Positions 1 through 6,830 of a DNA stretch of 11,121 nucleotides are shown one piece after another. The translations under genes and the position numbers were made by a program. The stretch spans positions 1 through 11,121 of the forward strand of contig CAJBIG010000207.1 in the NCBI GenBank assembly GCA_903953065.1, given 5' to 3'. The notes beneath the pieces are model-generated. The model saw nothing but the letters and a program-made list of their open reading frames with translations. It was not told where the DNA came from and ran no database searches. Origin of the DNA: an uncultured Solirubrobacterales bacterium (GTDB taxonomy: Bacteria > Actinomycetota > Thermoleophilia > Solirubrobacterales > Solirubrobacteraceae). Within the stretch, counting starts at the first letter, position 1. Each line of letters starts with the position of its first letter.

Positions 1-1
1 A

Positions 2-961
2 GAGCAGGCTGCAAGTTTGGGCAAGGTGCTCAACCGCAATCAGCTTGCCTTGAGCGGCCTGGTCCGTGACACCGGCGTCGTGTTCTCGGCATTGAGCGCC
101 CGTGGCGACCAGCTCGCCAGCCTGATCGTCAACTCGAACCGCGTCTTCTCAACTACTGCCGCGGCAAATCAGCAGCTCGCCGATACCTTCGTCGCGCTAC
201 CCACGTTCCAGCGCGAATCGCGTGAGACGCTGGATCGGCTAGTCGTCTTTGCCGACACGACAAACCCGCTGATCACGCAGCTCCAGCCTGTCGCCAAACA
301 ACTCGCGCCGACAGCCGCCGCGCTTGAAGAGACCGCGCCGGCGCTGAATGATCTGTTCATCGGCCTCGGCCCGGCGATCAGTGCTGCGAAGAAGGGGCTG
401 CCGGCAACCGACGTCTTCCTCGCCGAAACGCCGCCTCTGCTGCAAGCGATCGATCCGCTCGCAGCGAACCTCAATCCGCTCTTCCAGTACGTCGGGCAAT
501 ATCCGAGCGAGCTGACGGCGTTCATCGCCAACACAGCCGCTGCAACCAACGCGCGCACCGACCTCAACGGCAAGGCTGCCCGGTACCTGCGTGTTACCAA
601 CACGCTCAACCCGCGCTCGCTGGCTTCCTATCCGGAGCGCGTCAAGTCGAGCAGGTCAAATCCTTACCCGCTGCCGCGTGCGTTTGACAAGCTGGCCACC
701 GCCAACATGCCGGTGTTCCAGACGACGCCTTGCACCAGCGGCATCACGGCCGGGCTCTCGGCCAGCGCCGAGGCGGCGCTCGGTTCCGATTACGCTGCGC
801 GCGTCAAGGGCTACGCCTTTAACACCAACAACCCGGACGGAATTGGCGATCCTGCCAACGTCGTCGCTCCGGCCTGCACGCTGCAGGGCCCGGTCTTCGG
901 CAGTGGCTTCTACTTCCCGCAGGTCAATGCCGGCGTCGTAACACCGAAGCTCGTCCCCTGA
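2..961 (+). CDS. MCE/MlaD-family lipid-transport protein, C-terminal part (5' end outside window)
   Basis: The reading frame is open to the left edge, so only the last 319 residues are visible; the TTG at 17 is internal, not the start. The N-terminal membrane anchor and MCE domain would lie upstream. What remains is a long, Ala/Leu/Gln-rich, mostly helical segment of the kind that follows the MCE domain in actinobacterial Mce proteins. A Pro/Asn-rich tail follows, with two Cys codons (731-733 and 875-877) that could form an extracytoplasmic disulfide. MCE proteins are substrate-binding or tunnel subunits of lipid importers. The MMPL transporter starting 52 bp downstream supports a lipid/envelope role. 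The family call rests on the tail pattern and this neighbour, because the diagnostic domain is not in view. TGA stop at 959-961. Confidence 0.75.
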   Translation, partial: EQAASLGKVLNRNQLALSGLVRDTGVVFSALSARGDQLASLIVNSNRVFSTTAAANQQLADTFVALPTFQRESRETLDRLVVFADTTNPLITQLQPVAKQLAPTAAALEETAPALNDLFIGLGPAISAAKKGLPATDVFLAETPPLLQAIDPLAANLNPLFQYVGQYPSELTAFIANTAAATNARTDLNGKAARYLRVTNTLNPRSLASYPERVKSSRSNPYPLPRAFDKLATANMPVFQTTPCTSGITAGLSASAEAALGSDYAARVKGYAFNTNNPDGIGDPANVVAPACTLQGPVFGSGFYFPQVNAGVVTPKLVP

Positions 962-1013
962 TCTACGGCGGCCGGTCGGCGCGGGAATTGGCGCGCGGCG
1001 GTAATTTGGCTTG

Positions 1014-3641
1014 ATGGTCACTCGCCTGCTTGCGGCAGTAATGGGCTTCGCTGCGCGGCGGCCGGTCGCGGTTTCGCTGGCCGTCTTGGCGCTGGCTGTA
1101 GTTGGCGCCTTCTTTGCGCTGCGGCTGGAGCCGAGCGCCGAGACGGAAACTCTCGTTGGCCGCTCAACGCCAGGCTACGCGGCGACCGATCTGCTGCACC
1201 AGCGTTTCGGCGATGACGCCGTCTATGTGGTTGTGCGCGAGCCTGCGGTGCGGATTGCGCTTGGCGAGGACCTCGGCCGCGTTTTCGGCCTTGAGGGTTG
1301 CCTAGCCGGCAACCCAAGCAAACGCAGTGATCCGCCCGGCGGCAAGCGAGGGCCATGCGGGCGACTGGCTGCGACGAAACCGGCGAAGGTTGTTTTCGGT
1401 CCAGGCACATTCATCAACGAAGCGGTCGGGCAGATCAACGAGCAGCTGAGAAGCTTTGCCGCCGCGCAGAAGAGCGAGAGCGCCGTCGCCGGGCGCAAGG
1501 CCTACCGCGCTGAGCTGGCCAAGAGCGCCGACCCCGCTGCGGCTGAGGCGGCCCGCGCGAAGGCCCGCCAGAAGGTTGACGCCTACTACTTCCAGCAGCT
1601 TGCCGGACTGGCACTTCGCTACGGCCTGACAAAAGTGCCGGCGCTCAATGACCCGCAGTTCCTCGCGCGCTTGATCTTCGACAGCACGCGGCCATCGGGA
1701 ACGCCGAAAGCTCGCTTTGCGACGATCTTCCCAAGCTCGCAGGGCGCTCTGATTCAAGTGCGCCTGCGCAGCGACCTGAGCGAAGCTGAGCGCAAGGAGG
1801 CAATCGCCAACATCCGCGACGCAACCGCGGTGCCAGAGTGGGCGCTGTCGGACGGGAGTTATCAGGTAACTGGGGCACCGGTGTTGATCGGTGAGCTGAG
1901 CGATTCGATCTCAAAATCGATCTTGATCCTGCTGATCGCCGCCGTGATCGTGATGGCGTTGGTGCTCGGAGTCGTGTTCCGCTCGCGGCTCAGACTGCTG
2001 CCGTTGGCAATCGCGTTGGTGTCGGTAGCTCTGACCTTTGGCGTGATGGCGCTCAGCGGGATCGGCCTGACGATGGCCTCGATTGCGATCGTCCCAATCT
2101 TGATCGGCTTAGCGGTCGACTATGCAATTCAGCTGCAGTCGCGTTTCGATGAGCACGGGCCGCCGCTTGGCAGTGCGATCGCTGCCGTTTCGGCGCGCGG
2201 TGCGCCGACGATTCTCGCGGCCGCAGCGGCCACCGCCGCCGGCTTCCTCGTGCTCGTGCTTTCGCCTGTTCCGATGATTCGCGGCTTTGGCCTGCTGCTG
2301 GTGGTAGGTATTGCGCTCGCGTTGATCTGCGCTTTGACTCTTGGAGTCGCAGCAGGGGCGCTGCTTGAGCGGCGCAGCTCGCCACCGCCGCGCGTTGTCG
2401 TTCTCTTTGGCGAGGCTTGGAGCGATGCCGGGGATCTGATCACGGCGACCTCTGGTTGGCGCGCGATCGCCTCACGCGGGCGCAGCTCGACCGCCGCTGT
2501 ATTGCGAATCACGACGGCGAAGCCGGGGCGTGTGTTGGCGGTAGCTGCTGCCTTCGCATTGATCGGCTGGGGACTCGACACGCAGTCCCAGGTCGAGTCC
2601 GACGTTCAGAAGCTCGTTCCCTCCTCGTTGCCGGCGCTGCGCGACCTGCAGCAGCTCCAGAAGGTCAGTGGGGTAGGGGGAGAGGTGAACGTCGTTGTCG
2701 AGGCTCAGAACGCGTCCTCGCCGGAAGTCGTCGCATGGATGACCGATTACCAGTCGAGGGTTCTCAAGCGGCTCAACTACAACCCCCAACGCGGCTGTCG
2801 CGGCTCCGATCTTTGCCCCGCGTTCTCGCTCCCCGACCTCTTTACGACGCCCGAGTCGGTCTCCTCCCAGAAGCGCGTTGACGCGCTGCTCGGCGCAGTT
2901 CCTCCGTATCTGACGCAGAACGTGATCGCCCCCGACCGCAAGACGGCGACGCTGGCCTTTGGCCTCAGGCTGATGAGTCTCGACCGCCAGTTCGCGGTCC
3001 TGCGCCTGATGGAGAGCGAACTGAACCCGCCACCGGGGGTCCGCGCGCGGCTCGCGGGACTCCCCGTTCTGACGGCGGCGGCAAATGATCGCTTGGCCTC
3101 GCCGGCGCGACGCGGCCTGTCATTGCTGGCGAGCCTTTTTGCCGTTGGCCTGGTGTTGCTGTTGGCCTTCCGCAGCTGGCGCCGCGCGCTGATCCCGCTC
3201 GTGCCGATTGCGCTGGCGACCGGCTGGTCGGCGCTGATTCTGTTTGCCACACGGATCCCGCTAAACCCACTATCCGTGGTCCTCGGCACGCTCGTCGTCG
3301 CGATCGCAACCGAGTTCAGCGTGCTTCTGAGCGAGCGTTATCGCCGCGAACGTGACGACGGGCTCGACCCTGCCGAAGCGTTACGAGCGACCTACTCCTC
3401 AACGGGCGCGGCGGTCGTCGCCTCGGGAACAACGGCGATAGCCGGCTTCGCGGTGCTCGTGCTCTCTGAGATTCGGATGCTGCGCGACTTTGGCCTCGTA
3501 ACCGTGATCGACCTCGGCGTGGCGCTCGTTGGCGTGTTGATCGTCCTGCCGGCCGTTCTAATGCTGGCGGAGCCGGGCGCTCTGCGGCGACGCTTTGACT
3601 GGATCGATCGTCAACTTCCGGCTCGAAGGTCGCCATCGTGA
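1014..3641 (+). CDS. MMPL/RND-superfamily transporter, 12 predicted TM helices
   Basis: The 875-residue protein has the duplicated RND plan. TM1 is at about 18-38, followed by a large extracytoplasmic loop to about 298. TM2-TM6 (about 299-445) and TM7 (about 503-520) follow, then a second loop to about 695 and TM8-TM12 (about 700-855). TM4 carries the family's GLAVDYAIQ motif, with Asp369-Tyr370 as the likely proton-relay pair. The matching TM10 position reads AIATEFSVLL (Glu767), so the halves are not equivalent. MMPL proteins export or move lipids such as mycolate precursors or hopanoids using the proton gradient; the substrate here is unknown. The upstream MCE gene and downstream thioredoxin-fold gene suggest an envelope operon. 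ATG 1014 is chosen over the adjacent TTG 1011; no strong Shine-Dalgarno is visible. Cys pairs in both loops may form disulfides. Confidence 0.9.
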   Translation: MVTRLLAAVMGFAARRPVAVSLAVLALAVVGAFFALRLEPSAETETLVGRSTPGYAATDLLHQRFGDDAVYVVVREPAVRIALGEDLGRVFGLEGCLAGNPSKRSDPPGGKRGPCGRLAATKPAKVVFGPGTFINEAVGQINEQLRSFAAAQKSESAVAGRKAYRAELAKSADPAAAEAARAKARQKVDAYYFQQLAGLALRYGLTKVPALNDPQFLARLIFDSTRPSGTPKARFATIFPSSQGALIQVRLRSDLSEAERKEAIANIRDATAVPEWALSDGSYQVTGAPVLIGELSDSISKSILILLIAAVIVMALVLGVVFRSRLRLLPLAIALVSVALTFGVMALSGIGLTMASIAIVPILIGLAVDYAIQLQSRFDEHGPPLGSAIAAVSARGAPTILAAAAATAAGFLVLVLSPVPMIRGFGLLLVVGIALALICALTLGVAAGALLERRSSPPPRVVVLFGEAWSDAGDLITATSGWRAIASRGRSSTAAVLRITTAKPGRVLAVAAAFALIGWGLDTQSQVESDVQKLVPSSLPALRDLQQLQKVSGVGGEVNVVVEAQNASSPEVVAWMTDYQSRVLKRLNYNPQRGCRGSDLCPAFSLPDLFTTPESVSSQKRVDALLGAVPPYLTQNVIAPDRKTATLAFGLRLMSLDRQFAVLRLMESELNPPPGVRARLAGLPVLTAAANDRLASPARRGLSLLASLFAVGLVLLLAFRSWRRALIPLVPIALATGWSALILFATRIPLNPLSVVLGTLVVAIATEFSVLLSERYRRERDDGLDPAEALRATYSSTGAAVVASGTTAIAGFAVLVLSEIRMLRDFGLVTVIDLGVALVGVLIVLPAVLMLAEPGALRRRFDWIDRQLPARRSPS

Positions 3642-4288
3642 GCAGTCGAGCACCGCTCAAACCGACACCGCCGGCACGAGCCAAGACTCGGCTGCCGGGC
3701 ATCTTTCTGGTTGTCGCGCTTATTTTGCTCATCGCCTATGTCACCTACAACACGGCGACCGGCGAGGGCGGATCATCGACCGGTCCGGCGCCCGGAACGG
3801 CGATGGTCCAGTTCGCGGCGCCGCTGGTCGGCTCGTCGCTGCAGGGCGACGTCAATGTGACCCAGCGCGAAGCGGCCAACGACACGCTGAAAGCTGCCTG
3901 CGATTTGCGCGGTCCCGCCATTCTCAACTCCTGCGATCTTGTTCGAGACCAGGCAGCGGCGCTGGTGTTCATCGATTCCGGCGAAGGCCGCTGTGCCCGC
4001 ACCCTTGACCAGGTAATTCGAGCAGCGGCAAAGTATCCGAAGTTGGCAGTTGCTGCGGTAGTGATCGCGGGCGAGCGCTCGCAGGCACGAGCGCTGGTCG
4101 CTAGTCATGGCTGGCGGGTCCCGGTTGCCGAGGATCGCGACGGCGCGCTGGCCAACCTTTACGGAGTCGCCGTCTGCCCTCAGATCGTCTATCTCAGCGC
4201 CGGCGGCACCGTTGATGCCGTGAGTGTTGGCGAAGTCGGTGCTGAAGAGTTAAATCGGCGGCTGCGCGCGATCGCGGGATCGGGCTGA
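3638..4288 (+). CDS. Membrane-anchored thioredoxin/peroxiredoxin-fold protein with ExxC in place of CxxC
   Basis: The 216-residue protein has a basic, Pro-rich N-terminus and one TM helix (about 19-40), so the rest probably lies outside the membrane. The region 108-210 reads like a TlpA/AhpC-type redoxin: strand ALVFID, then SGEGRC, then VPVAEDRDGALANLYGV and VCPQIVYL, where Pro181 fits the conserved cis-Pro. Aligned by eye to a normal redoxin, Glu116 and Cys119 occupy the two CxxC positions, so the nucleophilic Cys appears lost. Other cysteines are 88, 99 and 180, of which 88 and 99 could pair. The GTG start overlaps the transporter stop (GTGA), suggesting translational coupling and a role tied to that transporter. 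It could be a non-catalytic chaperone-like domain, or a one-Cys peroxiredoxin-like enzyme. Confidence 0.7.
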   Translation: MSSRAPLKPTPPARAKTRLPGIFLVVALILLIAYVTYNTATGEGGSSTGPAPGTAMVQFAAPLVGSSLQGDVNVTQREAANDTLKAACDLRGPAILNSCDLVRDQAAALVFIDSGEGRCARTLDQVIRAAAKYPKLAVAAVVIAGERSQARALVASHGWRVPVAEDRDGALANLYGVAVCPQIVYLSAGGTVDAVSVGEVGAEELNRRLRAIAGSG

Positions 4289-4298
4289 GCAAGGCGGC

Positions 4299-4895
4299 AT
4301 GGTCGAAGCGGAGTTTCCAGATCTGCGCGCCGAGTGGCTCGCCTGTACCTGCGGCGACCACCGCTGCGACCGCGGCGTTGGCGAGAGGCTGGCGATGCTG
4401 GCAAGCCGCCTCAACGGTCGCCAAGCACTTGAGCTGCGCCAGCAGCAGGTCCCTGCTGCCTACCGCAGCTTCTTCCGCCAAGTCGGCCTCGATCCCGATC
4501 AACAGCTGACACCGATCGAGCAGGCGGTGCTTGGGCGACTGTTCAGCGGCGGCAACCTTCCGCAGGATCGGATTAGCGACGCGCTGCTGCTGGCACTGTT
4601 GGAGACGTCGGTTCCCGTCTTTGCGTTCGACGCCGCGTTCGTCTCGCCGCCGATCAAGATTCGCAGCGCTGGCCTTGACGAGGTTCTGGAAGGGGTCGCT
4701 GTAGAGCCGGGCGCACTGATCGTGGCCGATTCGCAGCGGCCGCTCTGCCAACTCTTCTCACCACCGCAGCCGCCCGTTGCGGCGGGAGCAGCGAGCGATC
4801 AATTGCTGCTTGTGGCCATTCTTGTCCCTGGCGTAAGCGCGATTGTCGGTGACGAGGCGTTAACGATCGCTGCGGAAGCGATAAGTGGTGGCTGA
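4299..4895 (+). CDS. B3/B4 tRNA-binding-domain protein (PheRS beta-like domain)
   Basis: The 198-residue protein matches the remembered pattern of stand-alone B3/B4 proteins, which share the editing-type domain of phenylalanyl-tRNA synthetase beta. Diagnostic stretches are AAYRSFFRQVGLDPD (about 53-67), LTPIEQAVLGRLFSGG (about 70-85), DALLLALLETSVPVFAFD (about 94-111) and a PGALIVAD segment near 137-144. The fold is thought to bind tRNA or aminoacyl groups, but the free-standing proteins have no agreed function. An unusual N-terminal cluster, Cys16-x-Cys18-x2-His21-x-Cys23, could bind a metal. ATG 4299 is preceded by AAGGCGG, only 10 bp after the previous stop, so it is probably in the same transcript. 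It is cytoplasmic, with no signal or TM segment. Confidence 0.75.
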   Translation: MVEAEFPDLRAEWLACTCGDHRCDRGVGERLAMLASRLNGRQALELRQQQVPAAYRSFFRQVGLDPDQQLTPIEQAVLGRLFSGGNLPQDRISDALLLALLETSVPVFAFDAAFVSPPIKIRSAGLDEVLEGVAVEPGALIVADSQRPLCQLFSPPQPPVAAGAASDQLLLVAILVPGVSAIVGDEALTIAAEAISGG

Positions 4896-4911
4896 TCGCT
4901 GCTCTGCGAGC

Positions 4912-4917
4912 TAGACT
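4912..4917 (+). promoter_or_regulatory. Leaderless-type -10 box (TAGACT) for the helical protein gene
   Basis: TAGACT fits the actinobacterial TANNNT -10 consensus and lies 6 nt before ATG 4924, the spacing typical of leaderless transcripts. No Shine-Dalgarno is visible before that ATG, which favours a leaderless start. No clear -35 box is seen. Confidence 0.4.
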
Positions 4918-4923
4918 TTGCCT

Positions 4924-5406
4924 ATGGCAGCGCTTCTCCTCGACCACGGCGCCGGCAGCGAGCTGCTGTTCGAGCTTGAGTCCGATCTTGATCAGAGTCC
5001 CGCGCGCAGGACTCTGCTTTCGCAGATCGCGCAACTTGAACGCTCTCTGAGCGCTGCGGCCTGCGAGGCCTTCCCGGACCGCCTCGATCTTGAGCAATTG
5101 CCTGTCCGCGGCCCGCGCGTTCAAAACCTTGGTGAGCTTGAATTGCTGCGTGACCGCTTGATCGGCTCGCTGCGCGAGGCGCGCGCCGCTCTGGCAGCGC
5201 GCGAACTTGAGCGAGACGCGGCCCGCGAGCTGCTGGAACAGATGCTGCTTGACCCGGCCAAACATCGTCGCGTACGGATCTCGCAGCGCGATCTGGGCGT
5301 CGGCGGCTGCGGTGTGTGGAGTGTGATGCCACGGCTCGGCCCGATGGGCCGGCTCATGGGCTGGTGGCGCGTAAAGCTCTCGTCCGGCTGTCCCTTAGCC
5401 ACCTGA
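4924..5406 (+). CDS. Conserved-looking helical protein with Cys/Trp-rich C-terminal motif, function unknown
   Basis: The protein has 160 residues. Residues 12-110 are Leu/Glu/Arg/Ala-rich with heptad-like spacing, likely a helical hairpin or coiled coil, broken by a Pro/Gly segment near 60-70. The C-terminus (about 124-159) is quite different: Gly-rich with Cys129, Trp132, Trp147-Trp148 and Cys156, ending SSGCPLAT. It reads like a conserved short domain, possibly metal- or ligand-binding or membrane-associated. I do not recognise a named family, though the tail resembles one I associate with hypothetical proteins of this lineage. ATG 4924 is preferred over TTG 4918 because a TANNNT box sits 6 nt before it. 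The next gene starts 2 bp after the stop, so the two are probably co-transcribed. Confidence 0.7.
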   Translation: MAALLLDHGAGSELLFELESDLDQSPARRTLLSQIAQLERSLSAAACEAFPDRLDLEQLPVRGPRVQNLGELELLRDRLIGSLREARAALAARELERDAARELLEQMLLDPAKHRRVRISQRDLGVGGCGVWSVMPRLGPMGRLMGWWRVKLSSGCPLAT

Positions 5407-5408
5407 CA

Positions 5409-5885
5409 ATGGGAAGGCGAAGCCGCAAACGCGGGGGCTCCGAAAGGTCGCCCGCCGCTGGCGAGCAGAGCGCGCCGACGCGGCCGGATGCTGCCGCCCG
5501 TCGCCGCGCGCGACTGGACGAGGCACCGAAACCGCCCTGGGCGCCGGTTCCGCTGACCGAGCTGTGCATCTTCGTTGGAATCGTTCTGATCGCAGTTGCG
5601 CTGCTTGGCGGAGGCCAGCGCGCCCTGTTGATTGGCTTTGGCTTGGCCTTGGTCTTGATCGCCACGTTGGAACTGTGCCTGCGTGAGCATTTCGCCGGCT
5701 ACCGCTCGCATTCGGTGCTGATCGCGGCCTGCACGGCCGTGATCTTGGCTCTGCCGCTGGCGCTTCTTACCGGCCTCCCAAAGGTACCGTTGCTGGCAGC
5801 CGCGGCGCTCATCTTTGGCGTTCTTTGGTGGCTTCTGCGTACTCTGTTCCGTAGTCGATCAGGAGGAATGTCGTGGCGAGCATGA
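5409..5885 (+). CDS. Small four-helix integral membrane protein, function unknown
   Basis: The protein has 158 residues. The first 45 are very basic and Pro/Ala-rich (MGRRSRKR...), probably cytoplasmic. Four hydrophobic helices follow at about 49-67, 72-91, 102-121 and 127-146, with a short basic tail. No enzymatic motif is visible. ATG 5409 is chosen over the frame's earlier start at 5316, because it lies 2 bp after the preceding stop and gives the sensible MGRRSRKR N-terminus; the earlier start would overlap the previous gene by 91 bp. The 3' end overlaps the next gene by 13 bp, and that gene's Shine-Dalgarno lies inside this coding region, so translation of the two is probably linked. Confidence 0.75.
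   Translation: MGRRSRKRGGSERSPAAGEQSAPTRPDAAARRRARLDEAPKPPWAPVPLTELCIFVGIVLIAVALLGGGQRALLIGFGLALVLIATLELCLREHFAGYRSHSVLIAACTAVILALPLALLTGLPKVPLLAAAALIFGVLWWLLRTLFRSRSGGMSWRA
5861..5866 (+). promoter_or_regulatory. Strong Shine-Dalgarno (AGGAGG) that fixes the VOC gene start
   Basis: AGGAGG lies 6 nt before GTG 5873 but 15 nt before ATG 5882, so GTG 5873 is the better start. The site is inside the end of the membrane-protein gene. Confidence 0.75.
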
Positions 5886-6355
5886 GTGACGCTGAGTTTC
5901 CCGCACCATCAGGCGCAGCCGCGCTCGGCGCCAGCCAGCCGCTGCGGATCAGCGGACTCCAGCACGCAACGCTGATCTGCAGCGACCTTGAGCGCACGAC
6001 GGCCTTCTATCGAGACCTGCTTGGGCTTGCATTGGTGGAGGAGGGGGTCAATGCCGACGATCCGGCCACTCGCCACTTCTGGTTTTCGAGCGACCCGCAG
6101 GCGAGCGGCGATCAGCCCGCGCTGCGCCTCACCTTCCTTGAGTACCCACAGATGGCGAAGGCGACGCAGGGAGTTGGCGGTGTCCACCACCTAGCTCTTG
6201 CGGTCGGCTCAGCCGCTGAGGTCGAGGCTTGGCGCGACTACCTTCAGCAGCGCGAAGTGCCAACGACGGAGAGTTTTGAGCGCGACAATCTCTGCTCGGT
6301 TTATCTGCGCGACCCGGACGGCCAGATCATCGAGATCGTCGCGTCCAGCGAGTAA
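5873..6355 (+). CDS. VOC-superfamily (glyoxalase/dioxygenase-fold) metalloprotein
   Basis: The 160-residue protein has two beta-alpha-beta-beta-beta modules typical of vicinal oxygen chelate proteins. The first module opens LQHATLICSDLERTTAFYRDLLGL (about 29-52, given in part as LQHATLI and FYRDLLGL) and the second GVHHLALAV (about 103-111). It ends YLRDPDGQIIEIV. Likely metal ligands are His31, Glu90, His106 and Glu154, matching the family pattern of His/Glu in each module, so an active metal site is probable. Members include glyoxalases, extradiol dioxygenases and antibiotic-resistance proteins; the substrate cannot be read from sequence. It is cytoplasmic. It ends 15 bp from the convergent IHF-like gene. 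Confidence 0.88.
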   Translation: MASMSDAEFPAPSGAAALGASQPLRISGLQHATLICSDLERTTAFYRDLLGLALVEEGVNADDPATRHFWFSSDPQASGDQPALRLTFLEYPQMAKATQGVGGVHHLALAVGSAAEVEAWRDYLQQREVPTTESFERDNLCSVYLRDPDGQIIEIVASSE

Positions 6356-6363
6356 GGCTCGCT
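6347..6363. repeat. Small inverted repeat at the convergent gene junction
   Basis: AGCGAG and CTCGCT are separated by 5 nt and overlap the VOC stop codon. There is no T-tract, so it is at best a weak terminator. Next to it (6362-6380) is a short tandem repeat, two copies of CTCAGTCG plus CTC, which covers the end of the IHF-like gene. Confidence 0.3.
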
Positions 6364-6370
6364 CAGTCGC

Positions 6371-6688
6371 TCAGTCGCTCGGAAGCGCAGCGGCGAGCGC
6401 TTGGCGCTGACGCTCGGTCATCGAACCGATCGTCTTCTGCTCTGAGATAGGAATGCTTTGAAGCAGACGGCGGCAGCGGGCGCGGCCCCAGCGGCGCTGG
6501 CTGGTGATTAGGTCGGAGACGGTCATCGATTGTGCCTCCCAAGGTGATTCGACGACGACCTCGGCGGCGAGTGTGTCACCGGCGGCTATGCGACGTTTGA
6601 GCTCGGCCCGTGCGAGGCGCACCGTGTTAGCGCGCTCCAGTGCTCGAAGGTGCTGAGGTGCCGCGGCCGTGCTCACTGTCTGGGTCAT
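6371..6688 (-). CDS. Actinobacterial-type integration host factor (mIHF)-like H2TH DNA-binding protein
   Basis: The 105-residue basic protein follows the mIHF layout. An N-terminal helix reads RALERANTVRLARAELKRRI (about 15-34), followed by a short variable segment and VSDLITSQRRWGRARCRRLL (about 57-76) where the helix-two-turns-helix region lies. It ends IGSMTERQRQALAAAL (about 87-102), matching the family's RxRGLGxNQ...AL ending. mIHF bends DNA non-specifically, helps compact the nucleoid and supports phage integration. The usual VGKVRA motif reads WGRARC here, so this is probably a divergent paralogue rather than the main copy, which usually sits beside gmk. AAGGAG lies 5 nt before the ATG. 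The gene has its own promoter and a long structured leader (separate entries). Confidence 0.78.
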   Translation of the reverse strand: MTQTVSTAAAPQHLRALERANTVRLARAELKRRIAAGDTLAAEVVVESPWEAQSMTVSDLITSQRRWGRARCRRLLQSIPISEQKTIGSMTERQRQALAAALPSD

Positions 6689-6690
6689 AG

Positions 6691-6706
6691 GGGCTCCTTG
6701 ACGCCC
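6691..6706 (-). promoter_or_regulatory. Hairpin enclosing the Shine-Dalgarno of the IHF-like gene
   Basis: On the minus strand GGGC (6706-6703) can pair with GCCC (6694-6691), with the AAGGAG Shine-Dalgarno (6699-6694) mostly in the loop. The same GGGC can instead pair with GCCC at 6714-6711. These two hairpins exclude each other. Confidence 0.4.
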
Positions 6707-6711
6707 AGGGG

Positions 6712-6830
6712 GGCGCTTAATTGTTCTTGCCAGGACGTTTCAGTTGCGGCCATTAAGGCCGTTTCAATCAAGTTGTAGCGGGGTCATCCAGCCGACTTAG
6801 ACGGGCCACTCTAGGGGTCCGTTAAGCGCC
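6712..6830. repeat. Perfect 9-bp inverted repeat, arms 101 nt apart
   Basis: GGCGCTTAA (6712-6720) and TTAAGCGCC (6822-6830) are exact reverse complements. They are best read as the closing stem of the leader described for the IHF-like gene. The flanking bases do not continue the match on either side. Confidence 0.75.
6733..6766. repeat. Two direct copies of GG[A/C]CGTTTCA, 24 bp apart, flanking a palindrome
   Basis: GGACGTTTCA (6733-6742) and GGCCGTTTCA (6757-6766) differ at one base. The inverted repeat CGGCC-ATTAA-GGCCG (6747-6761) partly overlaps the second copy. They could be protein-binding half-sites in DNA or elements of the leader RNA. Confidence 0.5.

Noticed and set aside
2129..2581. 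Minus-strand ORF of 150 codons opposite the MMPL gene
   Set aside because: Composition is Arg/Ala/Ser-rich as expected for antisense of high-GC coding DNA; the plus frame has clear TM helices and family motifs.
5316..5408. Longer start (5316) for the four-helix membrane protein
   Set aside because: It would overlap the conserved C-terminal motif of the preceding gene; ATG 5409 starts right after that gene's stop and gives a typical N-terminus.
6737..6770. GTTTCAATC-like string resembling the end of CRISPR repeats
   Set aside because: There are only two short imperfect copies 24 bp apart, with no repeat-spacer series and no cas genes; it fits the leader structure better.
6712..6830. A small MITE-like element bounded by the 9-bp inverted repeat
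   Set aside because: The flanks show no convincing target-site duplication, and the segment fits neatly between promoter and Shine-Dalgarno as a leader RNA.
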